Shown here piece by piece: positions 1-9,587 of a stretch of 64,000 nt of DNA. Source of the stretch: Streptomyces albus subsp. albus. Lineage in GTDB: Bacteria > Actinomycetota > Actinomycetes > Streptomycetales > Streptomycetaceae. The stretch spans positions 124,001-188,000 of the forward strand of contig NZ_JOID01000004.1 in NCBI RefSeq assembly GCF_000719865.1, written 5' to 3'. A model generated the notes under the pieces. It worked only from the letters and a program-made list of their open reading frames with translations. It was not told the DNA's origin and did no database searches. A program made the position numbers and the translations under genes. The stretch's first letter is position 1; each line of letters starts with the position of its first letter.

Positions 1-580
1 CCTGGCCTGGTCGGCCCCCGCCCAGGCTCACGGCACCATCGTCAACCCCGCCACCCGCGCGTACCAGTGCTGGGAGAAGTGGGGCAGCAGCCACACGAAC
101 CCGGCCATGCAGGCCGAAGACCCCATGTGTTACCAGGCATTCCAGGCCAACCCCGACACCATGTGGAACTGGATGAGCGCGCTCCGCGACGGCCTCGGCG
201 GCCAGTTCGAGGCGCGGACCCCCGACGGGACGCTCTGCAGCAACAACATCGCGAGGAACGCCAGCCTGAACAAGCCCGGGGACTGGAAGGCGACCAACGT
301 CAGCGACAACTTCACGGTCCAGCTGCGCGACCAGGCGTCCCACGGTGCCGACTACTTCAAGGTCTATGTGAGCAAGCAGGGCTTCGACCCCAAGACCCAG
401 ACCCTTGGCTGGGGCAACCTCGACTTCATCACGCAGACCGGCCGCTTCGCCCCGGCGCAGGACATCAGCTTCAACGTCAACACCTCCGGCTACAGCGGAC
501 ACCACATCGTGTTCATGATCTGGCAGGCCTCGCACCTCGACCAGGCCTACATGTGGTGCAGTGACGTGAACTTCGGCTGA
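1..580 (+). CDS. AA10 lytic polysaccharide monooxygenase (5' truncated by window edge)
   Basis: This is a secreted copper enzyme that oxidatively cleaves crystalline chitin or cellulose. The frame is open from base 2 and the true start lies outside the window. The first visible residues are the tail of a signal peptide ending Ala-Gln-Ala. The next codon, at 29-31, is the His of the motif HGTIVNPATR, which becomes the mature N-terminus and half of the copper histidine brace. The second brace His is in the motif QASHGADYF (codon at 341-343), and the C-terminus shows the family end motif SDVNF. Paired cysteines and the DPMCYQAF segment match streptomycete single-domain AA10 proteins. No carbohydrate-binding module follows; the stop is directly after the catalytic domain. 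The family assignment is firm. Substrate (chitin versus cellulose) cannot be read from this fragment. Confidence 0.93.
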   Translation, partial: LAWSAPAQAHGTIVNPATRAYQCWEKWGSSHTNPAMQAEDPMCYQAFQANPDTMWNWMSALRDGLGGQFEARTPDGTLCSNNIARNASLNKPGDWKATNVSDNFTVQLRDQASHGADYFKVYVSKQGFDPKTQTLGWGNLDFITQTGRFAPAQDISFNVNTSGYSGHHIVFMIWQASHLDQAYMWCSDVNFG

Positions 581-1128
581 GCCGGAGAGCACCGCACACC
601 GCACACGGCACCGGCCTCTGCCAGGCGCCGGTAAACCGCCGCCCGGCCGGCCGAGCTCCGCCGGGGCAGGGGACCCATGTGGTCACCCTGCCCCGGCGGG
701 GCTTCCTGCGCTCCTGGTGAGAACGCACGCAACGGCCGGTGAGAATTCCCGGCTCCGTCGGCCCACCGGGGCGCGTCGCGCCGCCCGGCCTCCCGGTCGC
801 GGTCCGGATCCCGCGGGTGTCCTCGTCCTCGAACGGCATGGCGTCTGCTCGCGTCAGCCCTCGGCGGTCTCCGTCATGTCGTTGATCAACGGCACGAGGA
901 GCGGGTCGACGGAGAAGCCGGAGGCGCGCATCGGGGGTCCGGCTGGAGCGGCTCGTCGGGGGAGTCGCCGTCACCGGGCAGGCCGTGCGCGCGCGATTCC
1001 AGGAAAGTGACGTGCCCTCACTTCCCTGTCGAGTGGGAGGGTTGGTCGCGGTCCGTGCGGTACGCGGCGGGGGCTGGACCGCATTGTCCCGGCGGTCGCG
1101 TGAGGACGTTCACCGCCGGGACACCGGT
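581..1128. other. Intergenic stretch between AA10 gene and ecsC-like gene
   Basis: The two flanking genes converge here. Apart from the hairpin at 658-699 I see no gene. The open frames crossing 717-1010 have no ribosome-binding site, no recognisable domain and no start context, and look like GC-rich chance frames. Confidence 0.5.
658..699 (+). terminator. Strong hairpin terminator after the AA10 gene
   Basis: Bases 658-671 pair perfectly with 686-699 (14 bp, CCGCCGGGGCAGGG arm). An inner GACC/GGTC stem (672-675 with 681-684) extends it, with a one-base bulge and a 5-base loop. It starts 78 bases after the stop codon. There is no U-tract, as is common for Streptomyces terminators. Confidence 0.8.
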
Positions 1129-2262
1129 TCAGTGGAGGTCGGGTCCCCCCGCCTCGACGATCTCGTCGAGCACGCTGATCTCCTCGTCGGCGTCTTCCGG
1201 CGCGTCGGAGTCGTCGCCGGCAAACGGTCCGGGTGCCTCCTCGTCAGCGAGACGCGGATACTTCTCCAGGAGGAACCGCCGCCGGTACGCCATCTCGGCG
1301 GCGTCGACGATGCCCTCCAGAGTGGCCCAGTTGAGGGTGCCGCCGACGACGATCCCGAACGCGGGTACGGCCTTGCCGAGGCCCTTCTTGGTCAAGCGGA
1401 AGCCGAACGCCTTCGCGAACTGCTGGGAGACTTTGGTGACGACCGACTCGCTGAGGACGTCCCAGGCCTTGCCGCGGAAGAGTGCCTGGGTGAGCCGCGA
1501 GAGGTCGGCCATCGCGGCATTCTTGGCGGTGGCCGAACTTGCCGTCCCGACGTTGACGACAGACATCACGAAGAGCTTCTCGGCAGGCTCTTCCGGGTCG
1601 TAGCCGTAGAACAGTGAGACCTGGCCGACGGCGCGGGAAGCGAGTCCGAGGACGGCAGCGGTATCGGCGGCGAACGCGCCCGTGATCGCACCTCCCGAAG
1701 GCGCTGCGGCGGCGCCGGCGGAGGCGGCGAGGACGAGCTCTCCTCCGGAGATCACCAATCCCGCGCCCGCTCCCGAGAGCGCCGCGGCGGCCGGGTAGTA
1801 CCAGCCGGCCCTCCGTCCACGGACGGCGTCGACCTGCTCGAGATCGAGGCGGCGCAGGCCGGAAAGCGACTCGACCTCGTGCCCGCGCTTCCTGTGGAGT
1901 GCCACGACGCGTTTGGAGGAGAGTCCCGCTCGCGAGACGCGCCCCAGGGTCTGCCGTATGGACTGAACGGCCGTGCCGCTCCAGTCCGGCAGGGCGTCGG
2001 CCGCCCCGCGAGCCCCGGCACCGACCTTCTGAGCGCCCCTGGCGGCCGCTTTCTGTCCACGCGAAACGGCTGACTGGGCACGTGGATGGTTCTCCAGTTG
2101 CTTCGCGGCGCGCTTCCCGAGTCTCGCGAGGCCGTTGGCCACATGTTCGCCGGCGTTGTTCATCGCTCGTGACAGTGGGCGGCCCCTGAAGTGCTGGATG
2201 GCGCGCCATGCCTCGAGCTCGTAGTCGGAGGGAAGCCGATCGGGCTGCTGCGGGTCGCTCAT
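1129..2262 (-). CDS. EcsC family protein
   Basis: A 377-residue protein of the EcsC family, named after a gene next to the Bacillus EcsAB ABC transporter; its molecular function is not established. The visible EcsC-type core has a Gly/Ala-rich hydrophobic stretch (roughly residues 165-220), which could sit in or on the membrane, followed by the conserved region with YGYDP, SVVNVGT and KAVPAFGIVVGG. The N-terminal third is rich in Lys, Arg and Ala, and the tail is acidic. I chose the start at 2262 because AGGAG lies about nine bases upstream on the minus strand. An in-frame start 34 codons further out has no such site and would add a low-quality extension. It is divergent from the Wadjet operon and not an obvious member of it. 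Confidence 0.8.
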   Translation of the reverse strand: MSDPQQPDRLPSDYELEAWRAIQHFRGRPLSRAMNNAGEHVANGLARLGKRAAKQLENHPRAQSAVSRGQKAAARGAQKVGAGARGAADALPDWSGTAVQSIRQTLGRVSRAGLSSKRVVALHRKRGHEVESLSGLRRLDLEQVDAVRGRRAGWYYPAAAALSGAGAGLVISGGELVLAASAGAAAAPSGGAITGAFAADTAAVLGLASRAVGQVSLFYGYDPEEPAEKLFVMSVVNVGTASSATAKNAAMADLSRLTQALFRGKAWDVLSESVVTKVSQQFAKAFGFRLTKKGLGKAVPAFGIVVGGTLNWATLEGIVDAAEMAYRRRFLLEKYPRLADEEAPGPFAGDDSDAPEDADEEISVLDEIVEAGGPDLH

Positions 2263-2590
2263 GGTCCGTGGAGCTCCTGTCTCTGGGACGAGCTGTCGGG
2301 CGAGGTGGCGGGGGCTTTGGCCAGGAGGCGGGGTGAGCGTGGAGGTGTAGGTCTCGTCGTCCACGAAGCTTCTCCGGGTTCAGGCCGGCGGCGGCCATGC
2401 GGGTCGCACTCGGTGAGAACGAGCCGCTAAGGCCGACGGAAGCGTATCTGTTGACGGTGTTAACGTGCATGCGGTTGTCGGCGTCGGCCCGCATCGGTTG
2501 TTCCGGGACTCGCCCCGGAATGTCGGAGTCGGCCTCTACGGTGGAGATTCCGGAGGCCGCCGAGGCGACGGGGGAGGGGAACACAGGCGC
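2263..2590. other. Divergent promoter region between ecsC-like gene and Wadjet operon
   Basis: This stretch of 328 bases separates two divergent genes and must hold both promoters. A TTGACG hexamer at 2451-2456 is a candidate -35 for the Wadjet operon, but I see no convincing -10 at the right distance. The palindrome GTTAAC (2459-2464) overlaps it. No coding sequence is supported here. Confidence 0.35.
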
Positions 2591-4144
2591 GTGCGTAGGA
2601 TTCCACCGGAGATGTTCCGGTTCACGACGGTGGAGACGTCCGACCTGTACGGGGCGGTCCTGGAGGCCTTCGGTGTGGCCGGCGAGCATCTGGAGACCGC
2701 GCTCGGGCTCGACGAGGTGCGCGAGCGGCTGCGCGCGGTGGGCTGGGCGGCGGCGGTCGAGGACGAGGAACTGCAGGAGAAGCTCAAGAAACTCGTGCAG
2801 TGGGAGCTCCTGGACGTGGTGCACAACCACGCGGAGAACTACCGCACGGCCGAGGAGTACGAGCGGCGCAACCTCCAGTACTCGCTGACCCGCCGGGGCG
2901 AGGCGGCTCTCGCCGGCGTGCGGCACGCGCTGGAGGTTCTGGCCTCCACGGGGGCGCTGCAGACCGCCGTGCTGGAGGCCATCGCCGACCGGCTGGACGA
3001 GCTGTTCCTGCTGTCCGGTGAGCCCGCCTCGGCCGATCGGCGTATCTTCACCACGCTGCGCGAGCTGGAGGGGCACCTGGAGGCGCTGGTGGAGAACACC
3101 AAGGCGTTCAACGGCGAACTCCAGCGCCTGCTGCGCGCCGAGGGCGCGGACCTGGAGGTGTTCCGCGAGGTCAAGGCCGCGACCGTCGCGTATCTGCGGG
3201 AGTTCCTGGTCAACCTCGACCGGCGCGGGCAGGCGATCGCTGCCGCCGTGACCCGGGTCGAGGAGCGGGGGAGCGCCGTGCTGCGCGAGCGAGCCCTGCG
3301 CGGAGCCGAGCTGCCGCCGGTGGCCGGTGAGGATCCCGCGGCCGGCTGGCTGGAGAGCAGGCGGGCGCGCTGGGCGGGTCTGCGGGCGTGGTTCCTGCCG
3401 GACGACGGGGCGCGGCCCCGGATCGAGCAGCTGCACGACATCGCCCGGCGGGCCATCGTCTCGCTCCTCCAGGTCCTGGAGCGGATCAACGAGTCACGGC
3501 GCCGCTCCTCCAGCGCGGTGCAGGACTTCCGGGAGCTGGCGCGCTGGTTCGCCGCGGCCCCCGCGGAGGAGGATCTGCACCGGCTGTGGTCGGCGGCCTT
3601 CGGGCTCGGCCCGGCACGTCACGCTCACCTCGCCCAGCCCGACCCGGAGTTGATCCCGTCGTCCCACTCCTGGTCCGAGGCTCCGCCGGTGGAGGTGTCG
3701 GCGCTGCTGCGGACCAGTGGACGGACGGAGCGCTTCACGCGCACGGCCAGGGTGCGGGACGTCGCGGCGGTCAGGGCCGAGCGCGCGGAGCGGGCCCGCG
3801 CGGAGCGGGCGGAACTCGCCCGTGCCTGGGAGGTGCTGGAGACGGACGGCCCGGTGCGCCTGTCCTCCTTCGGCGCGCTGGATCCCGCCGTTTTCGACCG
3901 GCTGCTCGACCTGTTGGGCCGGGCCCTGTCCGCCCGGCCGGACGCGGGCGGCCTGCGGCGCGCCGTGACAGGGGACGGCCGGGTGGAGATCGCGCTGTCC
4001 CCGCCTCCCGAGGAGAGCACCGCCGTCCTGCGTACGGCGAAGGGCGCACTGGCCGGACCGGACTACGTCGTGCACATCATGGCGGCGGGCGGAGCGAGCG
4101 CCTTCCCGCGCGTCCGCCCCGCGCGGAAGGAGGCGGCCGGATGA
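2591..4144 (+). CDS. jetA: Type I Wadjet protein JetA (TIGR02677/DUF2397 family)
   Basis: First subunit of the type I Wadjet anti-plasmid system. JetA and JetB correspond to the kleisin and winged-helix (MukF/MukE-like) partners of the SMC-like JetC; together they recognise and extrude small circular DNA for cleavage by JetD. The protein (about 517 aa) has the TIGR02677 character: an N-terminal winged-helix segment starting MFRFTTVETSDLY, long helical arms rich in Glu, Leu and Arg, and a C-terminal winged-helix-like segment. The assignment rests on sequence character and on the intact jetA-jetB-jetC-jetD order. I placed the start at the GTG at 2591, ten bases after an AGGGGA site. The ATG at 2612 gives a protein seven residues shorter and is possible. 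Its TGA overlaps the ATG of jetB. Confidence 0.88.
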   Translation: MRRIPPEMFRFTTVETSDLYGAVLEAFGVAGEHLETALGLDEVRERLRAVGWAAAVEDEELQEKLKKLVQWELLDVVHNHAENYRTAEEYERRNLQYSLTRRGEAALAGVRHALEVLASTGALQTAVLEAIADRLDELFLLSGEPASADRRIFTTLRELEGHLEALVENTKAFNGELQRLLRAEGADLEVFREVKAATVAYLREFLVNLDRRGQAIAAAVTRVEERGSAVLRERALRGAELPPVAGEDPAAGWLESRRARWAGLRAWFLPDDGARPRIEQLHDIARRAIVSLLQVLERINESRRRSSSAVQDFRELARWFAAAPAEEDLHRLWSAAFGLGPARHAHLAQPDPELIPSSHSWSEAPPVEVSALLRTSGRTERFTRTARVRDVAAVRAERAERARAERAELARAWEVLETDGPVRLSSFGALDPAVFDRLLDLLGRALSARPDAGGLRRAVTGDGRVEIALSPPPEESTAVLRTAKGALAGPDYVVHIMAAGGASAFPRVRPARKEAAG

Positions 4145-5457
4145 GTACCCTCGCCAACCAACTCGCGGCTGCGGAGCGTGAGGAGGTCGCCCGCGCCATC
4201 CGTCTCCTGCTGGCCCGGCCCCTGCTGACCGAGGCCGCCGACCCGGCCGGCTTCGAACTGGTACGCCGCCGTCGCGAGCCGCTGGCCCAGTGGTTCGACT
4301 ACACCTGCGGCTGGAGCCTGGTGGTGGAGCCGCGCCGCGGTTACGCCCGCCTCGGCAAGGTCCGCGCCGACCCGGACGCTTCCCGCCCCGCCCGCAGGGC
4401 ACGCTCCGGCCGGGCCCCGTTCGACCGCCGACGCTACGTGCTGCTGTGCGTGACCGCGGCGGAGCTGCTGTCCATGCCGATGACGACCATCGGCATGCTC
4501 GCCGACCGTGTCGTGCAGGCCACGGCGGCCGACCGTGCGCTGGCCGCCTTCGACCCGGTCCACCGGCCGGAGCGGATGGCGTTCGTCGACGTCCTGAAGC
4601 TGCTGGAGTCGTACGACGTGCTGCGCGCGGTCGACGGAGCCACCGAGGCGTACGTCGAGTCCGCGGAGGCGAAGGTTCTCTACCGGGTGGACGCCACGCT
4701 GCTGATCCGGCTGCCCGCCGCGCCCGTCGGCGCCTCCCGGCTCGCCCTGCCCCCGGACAACGTGTCCGCGCGGTTCGGGGAACTTCTCGCGGGTCTCGTA
4801 CAGGAGCGCCGCTACGGCGGCACGCTCGCCGACGGCACGGAGGACGAGGCGCACGGCGAGACCGCCGCCACGGACGCACAACGCAACCTGAGGCTCCGCC
4901 ACTCGGTGCTGCGCCGCCTCTTCGACGACCCGGTGCTGTACCGGACGGACCTCACCGGCGACGAGCTGGCGTACGTCACCTCCCTGACCGGGCGCCAGAT
5001 CCTGCGCCGCTCGGTCGAGCAGGCCGGCTTCCTCCTGGAGGAACGAGCCGAAGGCTTCCTGCTCGTGGACCCGGAGGGGCTCGCCACCGATGTCCGCTTC
5101 CCCGACGACACGTCCACCGCCCGGGTGGCCGCGCTGCTTCTCCTGGAGCCGCTGTGCGCCGCGCCGGCCGGGCTGCTGCCCGAGCAGCTCGCCGAGGCCG
5201 GAGCGGACCTGCTGCGCCGCTTCCCGCGGTGGGCGAAGGCGTATCGGTCCGAGGACGGTGCGGCCCGGTTGTCCGGCGACGCCGTACGCGTGCTGCGTGA
5301 CGTCGGCCTGGCCCGCCGGACCGGGGGGCGAGTCGTCGCGTGCCCGGCCGCGTACCGCTACCGCCTGACGAAGACGGTGAGTTCGCGTACGGAGGACACG
5401 CCGACGGCAGTGGGCACGGCTTCCGGTGACGTTGCCGCAGAAGGAGACCAGCAGTGA
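4141..5457 (+). CDS. jetB: Type I Wadjet protein JetB (TIGR02678/DUF2398 family)
   Basis: Second subunit of the type I Wadjet complex, 438 residues, the usual length for TIGR02678. Conserved-looking segments include an N-terminal helical part with LVRRRREPLAQWF and GYARLGK, the region FDRRRYVLLCV, and FDDPVLYRTDL followed by a basic/hydrophobic helix pair. The family acts as the winged-helix partner that bridges JetA and the SMC-like JetC. The ATG overlaps the jetA stop by four bases (ATGA), so translation is coupled. The gene ends in a GTGA overlap with jetC, preceded by AAGGAG at 5441-5446. No frameshift or internal stop is seen, so the gene looks functional. Confidence 0.88.
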   Translation: MSTLANQLAAAEREEVARAIRLLLARPLLTEAADPAGFELVRRRREPLAQWFDYTCGWSLVVEPRRGYARLGKVRADPDASRPARRARSGRAPFDRRRYVLLCVTAAELLSMPMTTIGMLADRVVQATAADRALAAFDPVHRPERMAFVDVLKLLESYDVLRAVDGATEAYVESAEAKVLYRVDATLLIRLPAAPVGASRLALPPDNVSARFGELLAGLVQERRYGGTLADGTEDEAHGETAATDAQRNLRLRHSVLRRLFDDPVLYRTDLTGDELAYVTSLTGRQILRRSVEQAGFLLEERAEGFLLVDPEGLATDVRFPDDTSTARVAALLLLEPLCAAPAGLLPEQLAEAGADLLRRFPRWAKAYRSEDGAARLSGDAVRVLRDVGLARRTGGRVVACPAAYRYRLTKTVSSRTEDTPTAVGTASGDVAAEGDQQ

Positions 5458-8400
5458 GCGTGACGGAGCTTCCCCTCCCGCGGCGGCCGGAGGAGTCCAC
5501 CGAGCCGTCGGCGAGAGCGCCGGAGGCCACCCGCAGCCGCTGGCAGCCGCACCGCGCGGGCATCCTCAATGTCTGGCGCTACTACGACGAGACGTTCACC
5601 TTCCACCAGGGCCGCCTGCTGCTGCGCGGCCAGAACGGCTCGGGCAAGTCCAAGGCCCTGGAACTTCTGCTGCCGTTCCTCTTCGACGCCAGTCTCCGCC
5701 CCAACCGCCTGTCCACATTCGGCGGTTCGGAACGCACCATGCACTGGAACCTGCTGGGCGAGGGCACCTCAGGCAAGACCCGCGTCGGGTACGTGTGGAT
5801 GGAGTTCCGCCGCATCGGCGACGACGGCACTGAGCGGTGGTTCGGCTGCGGGGCGCGCCTGCAGGCGAGCGTGCACACCAGCGCGGTGCACGCCGACTAC
5901 TTCACCACCGGCTCCAGAGTCGCCCACCCCGGCGGTGTGCTCCTCGTCAACGAGGCGGGACAGCCACTGACCCGGGCGGCCCTCGCCGAAGCCCTGCGCG
6001 ACCGTGGCGACGTCCACGCCTCTGCCACCGACTATCGCACCGCCGTACGGCGTGAACTCTTCGCCGGCATGGGGGAGCAGCGGTACGAGTCGCTGCTGTC
6101 CGCCCTGCTCCAGCTGCGCCAGCCCAAACTGTCCGAACGGCTCGACCCGTCCCTGCTCTCCACCCTGCTGTCACGCGCCCTGCCCCCGCTGGGCGAGGGG
6201 GAGATCGCCGAACTCGCCGAGGGCTTCGAGCGGCTGGACCGGCAGCGCGAACACCTCAGGCGGCTCGACGAGGAGGTGACGGCGGCCGAGACCGTCGCGT
6301 CCCGGCAGCGCGCCTACGCACGACGGGTCCTGCGTGCGGGTTCGGCCGCGCTCATCTCGGCGACCACCGAGATGGACAACCTCACCCGCGTCGCCCGCCA
6401 GAGCGCCGAGGAGCTCGAACAGGCGCTGGCGGAGCGCGAGTCGGCTCAGGGCCGGCGCGAGGAACGGGAGCTGCGCGCACACGCCCTGGAGGAGACCATC
6501 GAGGGCCTGCGCGAGCGTGACGCGTACAAGCAGGGCGAGGAACTCGACCGGCTCCGCCGTCGTACCGAAGACACGACAGCCGCCGCCGGGAGGCGGCGAA
6601 CCGCTGCCCAGGCGGCTCAGGCCCGGGCGAGGGAGGACCGGCGAGACGCCGACGATGCGGCGGGCCAGGCCCGCACACTCGACGAGCACGCGCGCGAAAC
6701 CGCCGCGGAAGCACACAGGTCGGCCCGTGCGGCAGGGCTGGAGTCCATCCACCACGAGGTGAGGACGGTCCTCGACGCGGACCCCGCGATGGCCTTCCCC
6801 GGCGGCACGGGACGCCATCAGGGCCCCGGCGCCCCGAGCCCGGCACCGGAGAACGGGGCGGGACAAGCCCGTCGGCTGCAGCGCGGCGCGGTCACCGTCC
6901 GACGCCGGCAGGTCACCCTCGTCACCGAGACGATCGACGAGCACGATCGAGCGGTACGCGACCGAGCCGCCGCGGAGGAACTGCTGGACGAGTCCCGCAC
7001 CCGGCTCGCGGAGGCGATCGCCCGGCGGGACGAGGCGGCCGGCGCCTGGGACGACGCCGTCGCCGTACAGGCGGAACGGCTGCTCGCCTGGGCTGCGGAC
7101 TGCACGGAGCTGCGCTTCACCGACTCCGGGGAACTGGCGGCCCGAGCAGCGGCCGAGGCCGAGGTGACGGCCCTGACCGAAGCCGCCGCGCGCCCGCTGG
7201 AACAGGAGATCGCCACAGCGGAGGCCACTACCCGAGCCGAACGCCAGGGTCTGCGGGACGAGCAGAGCCGGCTGGAGGAGGAGGTGCGACGGCTCAGCGG
7301 TGAGACGGACCTGCCGCCCGTGCCCCCGCCCACCCGCACCACCGTCCGCACGGCCACGGCGGGAGGACCCCTGTGGCGGTTGGTCGCCTTCCGCGAAGGT
7401 GTCCCGCTCGCCGTTCAGGCCGCGGTAGAGGCCGCACTGGAGGCGTCGGGTCTCCTGGATGCCTGGGTCAGTCCCTGTGACGGGATCACGTTGCCGGGTC
7501 ACGACACCCGCGCCGAGGCGGCCCTGGCCGCGACCGTCCCGGGGCCCAGCCTGCTCGAGGTGCTCAGGCCCGAGGAGGACATCCCCGTCCCGGCCGACAC
7601 CGTGACCCGCATCCTCGCCGGCATCGCGTACGGATCGACCCTGCCCGGCGGGCACCCCGCTGCCGTCTCCGCCGACGGCGCCTGGCGTCTCGCGCTCGCC
7701 ACCGGGACCTGGACCAAGCCCGAACCGGCCCACATCGGAGCCCTCGCGCGGCAGCGGGCCCGGCAGCGCAGGATCGGCGAACTGATCGACCTCATCGGCG
7801 AGACGAACGCCTCCCTGGCCACGCTCGCCGACCGGTTGCGCGACCTCGCCGCTCGCCGTGCCCGGCTGGATGCCGACCGCGCCGCGCGCCCCGACCACCG
7901 GGAACTCGCCGCCCGACGGCGGGAATGGGACCGCGCGGAGGAAAGGGTGGCCGCTCGGGACGACGCCGCGCGCGACGCGGCCGCGCGTCTGGCGCGGTGC
8001 GAGAGCGAGGTGGCGGGCGCTCTGCGCACGCTCGACCGCCGGGCCGCGGAACACGGGCTGCCCACCGGCCGCGACCGTTTGCGTGAACTCTCCGCTGCCA
8101 TCGACGGCTTCCGGGACACCGCCGACAGTTGGGTGGACGCCCACCTCGCCGCGACCGCCGCCGCCGACCGGGCCCGCCAGAGGGCCGCTGAGGCAGAGCG
8201 ATCGCGCAGCACCGCCGAGGAACAGGCCGAGGACGCGACCGCCGCCGAAGCGGAGGCCGCGGGGCTCAAGGCGCGTCTGGAGGCGGTGGAAGCCACCGTC
8301 GGCGAGGACTACCGGCAGATCGTCGCACGCGTCGCCGAGGCGCGCGCCGAGCTGCGTCGCTGCCGTGACGAGGCCGGCCGGGAGGCCGAGCTCCTGGTGA

Positions 8401-9587
8401 GCCTGGAAGGACGTATCGGAGAACTGCGCGCCACCAGCGGCCAGGACGCCGAACGACGGGAACGGGCCGTCGCGGCCCGGGACACCGCGGCGCACCGGTT
8501 CCGGAACCTGTACCTGGCCGGGCTGGCGGAGGACGCCGGTATCGCGCCGGACCTCTGTGCCGGCGACGGCACCAGGGCCACCCTGGAGGCCGCGCGCGCC
8601 ACAGCGGCGAAGTGGCCGAACATCCCGCACGCCCCGCGCAACCTGGGCGACGCCGCGACCCGGCTGTCCGAAGCGGTCCACGAGGCCCGCCGGCACCTCG
8701 GCGCCCGCGCCGACCTGGACATGGAACCCGACGACGACATCCAGCTCTTCACCGCCACCCTGGACGGCGTACGCGTGGGGGCGACGGGCCTGCTCAGCAC
8801 GCTCACGCAGGAGCGCGACCGCAGCCGGAACGACATCACGACCGCCGAACGGCGCCTGTTCGACCAGATCCTCACCGGCGACATCCGCCGCCACCTCGCG
8901 GCGCGCATCCGTCAGGCCGGTGAACTCGTCGACCGCATGAACGGGCACCTGGAGCGGGTCCGCACCGCCTCCAACGTCGCCGTCCAACTCGTCTGGGACG
9001 TCCGTCCGGACCTTCCGGACGGCACCCGCACCGCCCGCCAGCTGCTGCTGAAGGACCCCGGCCGGGTCACCGAGACCGACCGGGAGGCCCTGCACGCCTT
9101 CTTCCGCGCCCGGATCGAGGAGGGCAAGGGCAGTGACACGGCAGCGAGTTGGGAGGAACAGCTCGGGGAGGTGCTCGACTACACAGCCTGGCACCGTTTC
9201 ACCGTGCGCCTCGACCGGGCGAACGGGGCCGGCTGGCAGCCGCTGACCAAGAAGCTGCACGGCGCGCTCTCCGGCGGGGAGAAGGCCATCGCCCTGCACC
9301 TGCCGCTGTTCGCCGCGGTCGCCGCCCACTACGAGGCCGTGCCCCTGGCACCCCGGCCGATCCTGCTGGACGAGGTTTTCGTCGGCGTCGACACCGTCAA
9401 CCGCGGACAGGTCTTCGCGCTGCTCACCGCACTCGACCTGGACCTCATGGTCACCTCCGACCACGAGTGGTGCACCTATGGAGAGTTGCCCGGCATCGCC
9501 GTCCACCAACTCCTCATCGACGGGGAGGACGACGCGGTGACGAGTGCCCGCTTCGTCTGGAACGGCACCGGCCTGGAGGCAGGATGA
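5454..9587 (+). CDS. jetC: Type I Wadjet SMC-like ATPase JetC (TIGR02680 family)
   Basis: The 1377-residue motor ATPase of the Wadjet complex. It shows the split ABC ATPase plan of SMC/Rad50 proteins. Walker A GQNGSGKS is at residues 59-66, followed by about 1150 residues of Arg/Ala/Glu-rich heptad-like sequence (two long coiled-coil arms with an interruption near residues 620-760 that would be the hinge). The C-terminal head has the signature LSGGEK near residue 1272 and Walker B ILLDEVF near residue 1303. Type I JetC proteins load on DNA and extrude loops until a small circle is fully reeled in. The start is GTG at 5454, inside the jetB stop, with AAGGAG eight bases upstream. Length and motifs are complete. 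Confidence 0.93.
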   Translation: MSVTELPLPRRPEESTEPSARAPEATRSRWQPHRAGILNVWRYYDETFTFHQGRLLLRGQNGSGKSKALELLLPFLFDASLRPNRLSTFGGSERTMHWNLLGEGTSGKTRVGYVWMEFRRIGDDGTERWFGCGARLQASVHTSAVHADYFTTGSRVAHPGGVLLVNEAGQPLTRAALAEALRDRGDVHASATDYRTAVRRELFAGMGEQRYESLLSALLQLRQPKLSERLDPSLLSTLLSRALPPLGEGEIAELAEGFERLDRQREHLRRLDEEVTAAETVASRQRAYARRVLRAGSAALISATTEMDNLTRVARQSAEELEQALAERESAQGRREERELRAHALEETIEGLRERDAYKQGEELDRLRRRTEDTTAAAGRRRTAAQAAQARAREDRRDADDAAGQARTLDEHARETAAEAHRSARAAGLESIHHEVRTVLDADPAMAFPGGTGRHQGPGAPSPAPENGAGQARRLQRGAVTVRRRQVTLVTETIDEHDRAVRDRAAAEELLDESRTRLAEAIARRDEAAGAWDDAVAVQAERLLAWAADCTELRFTDSGELAARAAAEAEVTALTEAAARPLEQEIATAEATTRAERQGLRDEQSRLEEEVRRLSGETDLPPVPPPTRTTVRTATAGGPLWRLVAFREGVPLAVQAAVEAALEASGLLDAWVSPCDGITLPGHDTRAEAALAATVPGPSLLEVLRPEEDIPVPADTVTRILAGIAYGSTLPGGHPAAVSADGAWRLALATGTWTKPEPAHIGALARQRARQRRIGELIDLIGETNASLATLADRLRDLAARRARLDADRAARPDHRELAARRREWDRAEERVAARDDAARDAAARLARCESEVAGALRTLDRRAAEHGLPTGRDRLRELSAAIDGFRDTADSWVDAHLAATAAADRARQRAAEAERSRSTAEEQAEDATAAEAEAAGLKARLEAVEATVGEDYRQIVARVAEARAELRRCRDEAGREAELLVSLEGRIGELRATSGQDAERRERAVAARDTAAHRFRNLYLAGLAEDAGIAPDLCAGDGTRATLEAARATAAKWPNIPHAPRNLGDAATRLSEAVHEARRHLGARADLDMEPDDDIQLFTATLDGVRVGATGLLSTLTQERDRSRNDITTAERRLFDQILTGDIRRHLAARIRQAGELVDRMNGHLERVRTASNVAVQLVWDVRPDLPDGTRTARQLLLKDPGRVTETDREALHAFFRARIEEGKGSDTAASWEEQLGEVLDYTAWHRFTVRLDRANGAGWQPLTKKLHGALSGGEKAIALHLPLFAAVAAHYEAVPLAPRPILLDEVFVGVDTVNRGQVFALLTALDLDLMVTSDHEWCTYGELPGIAVHQLLIDGEDDAVTSARFVWNGTGLEAG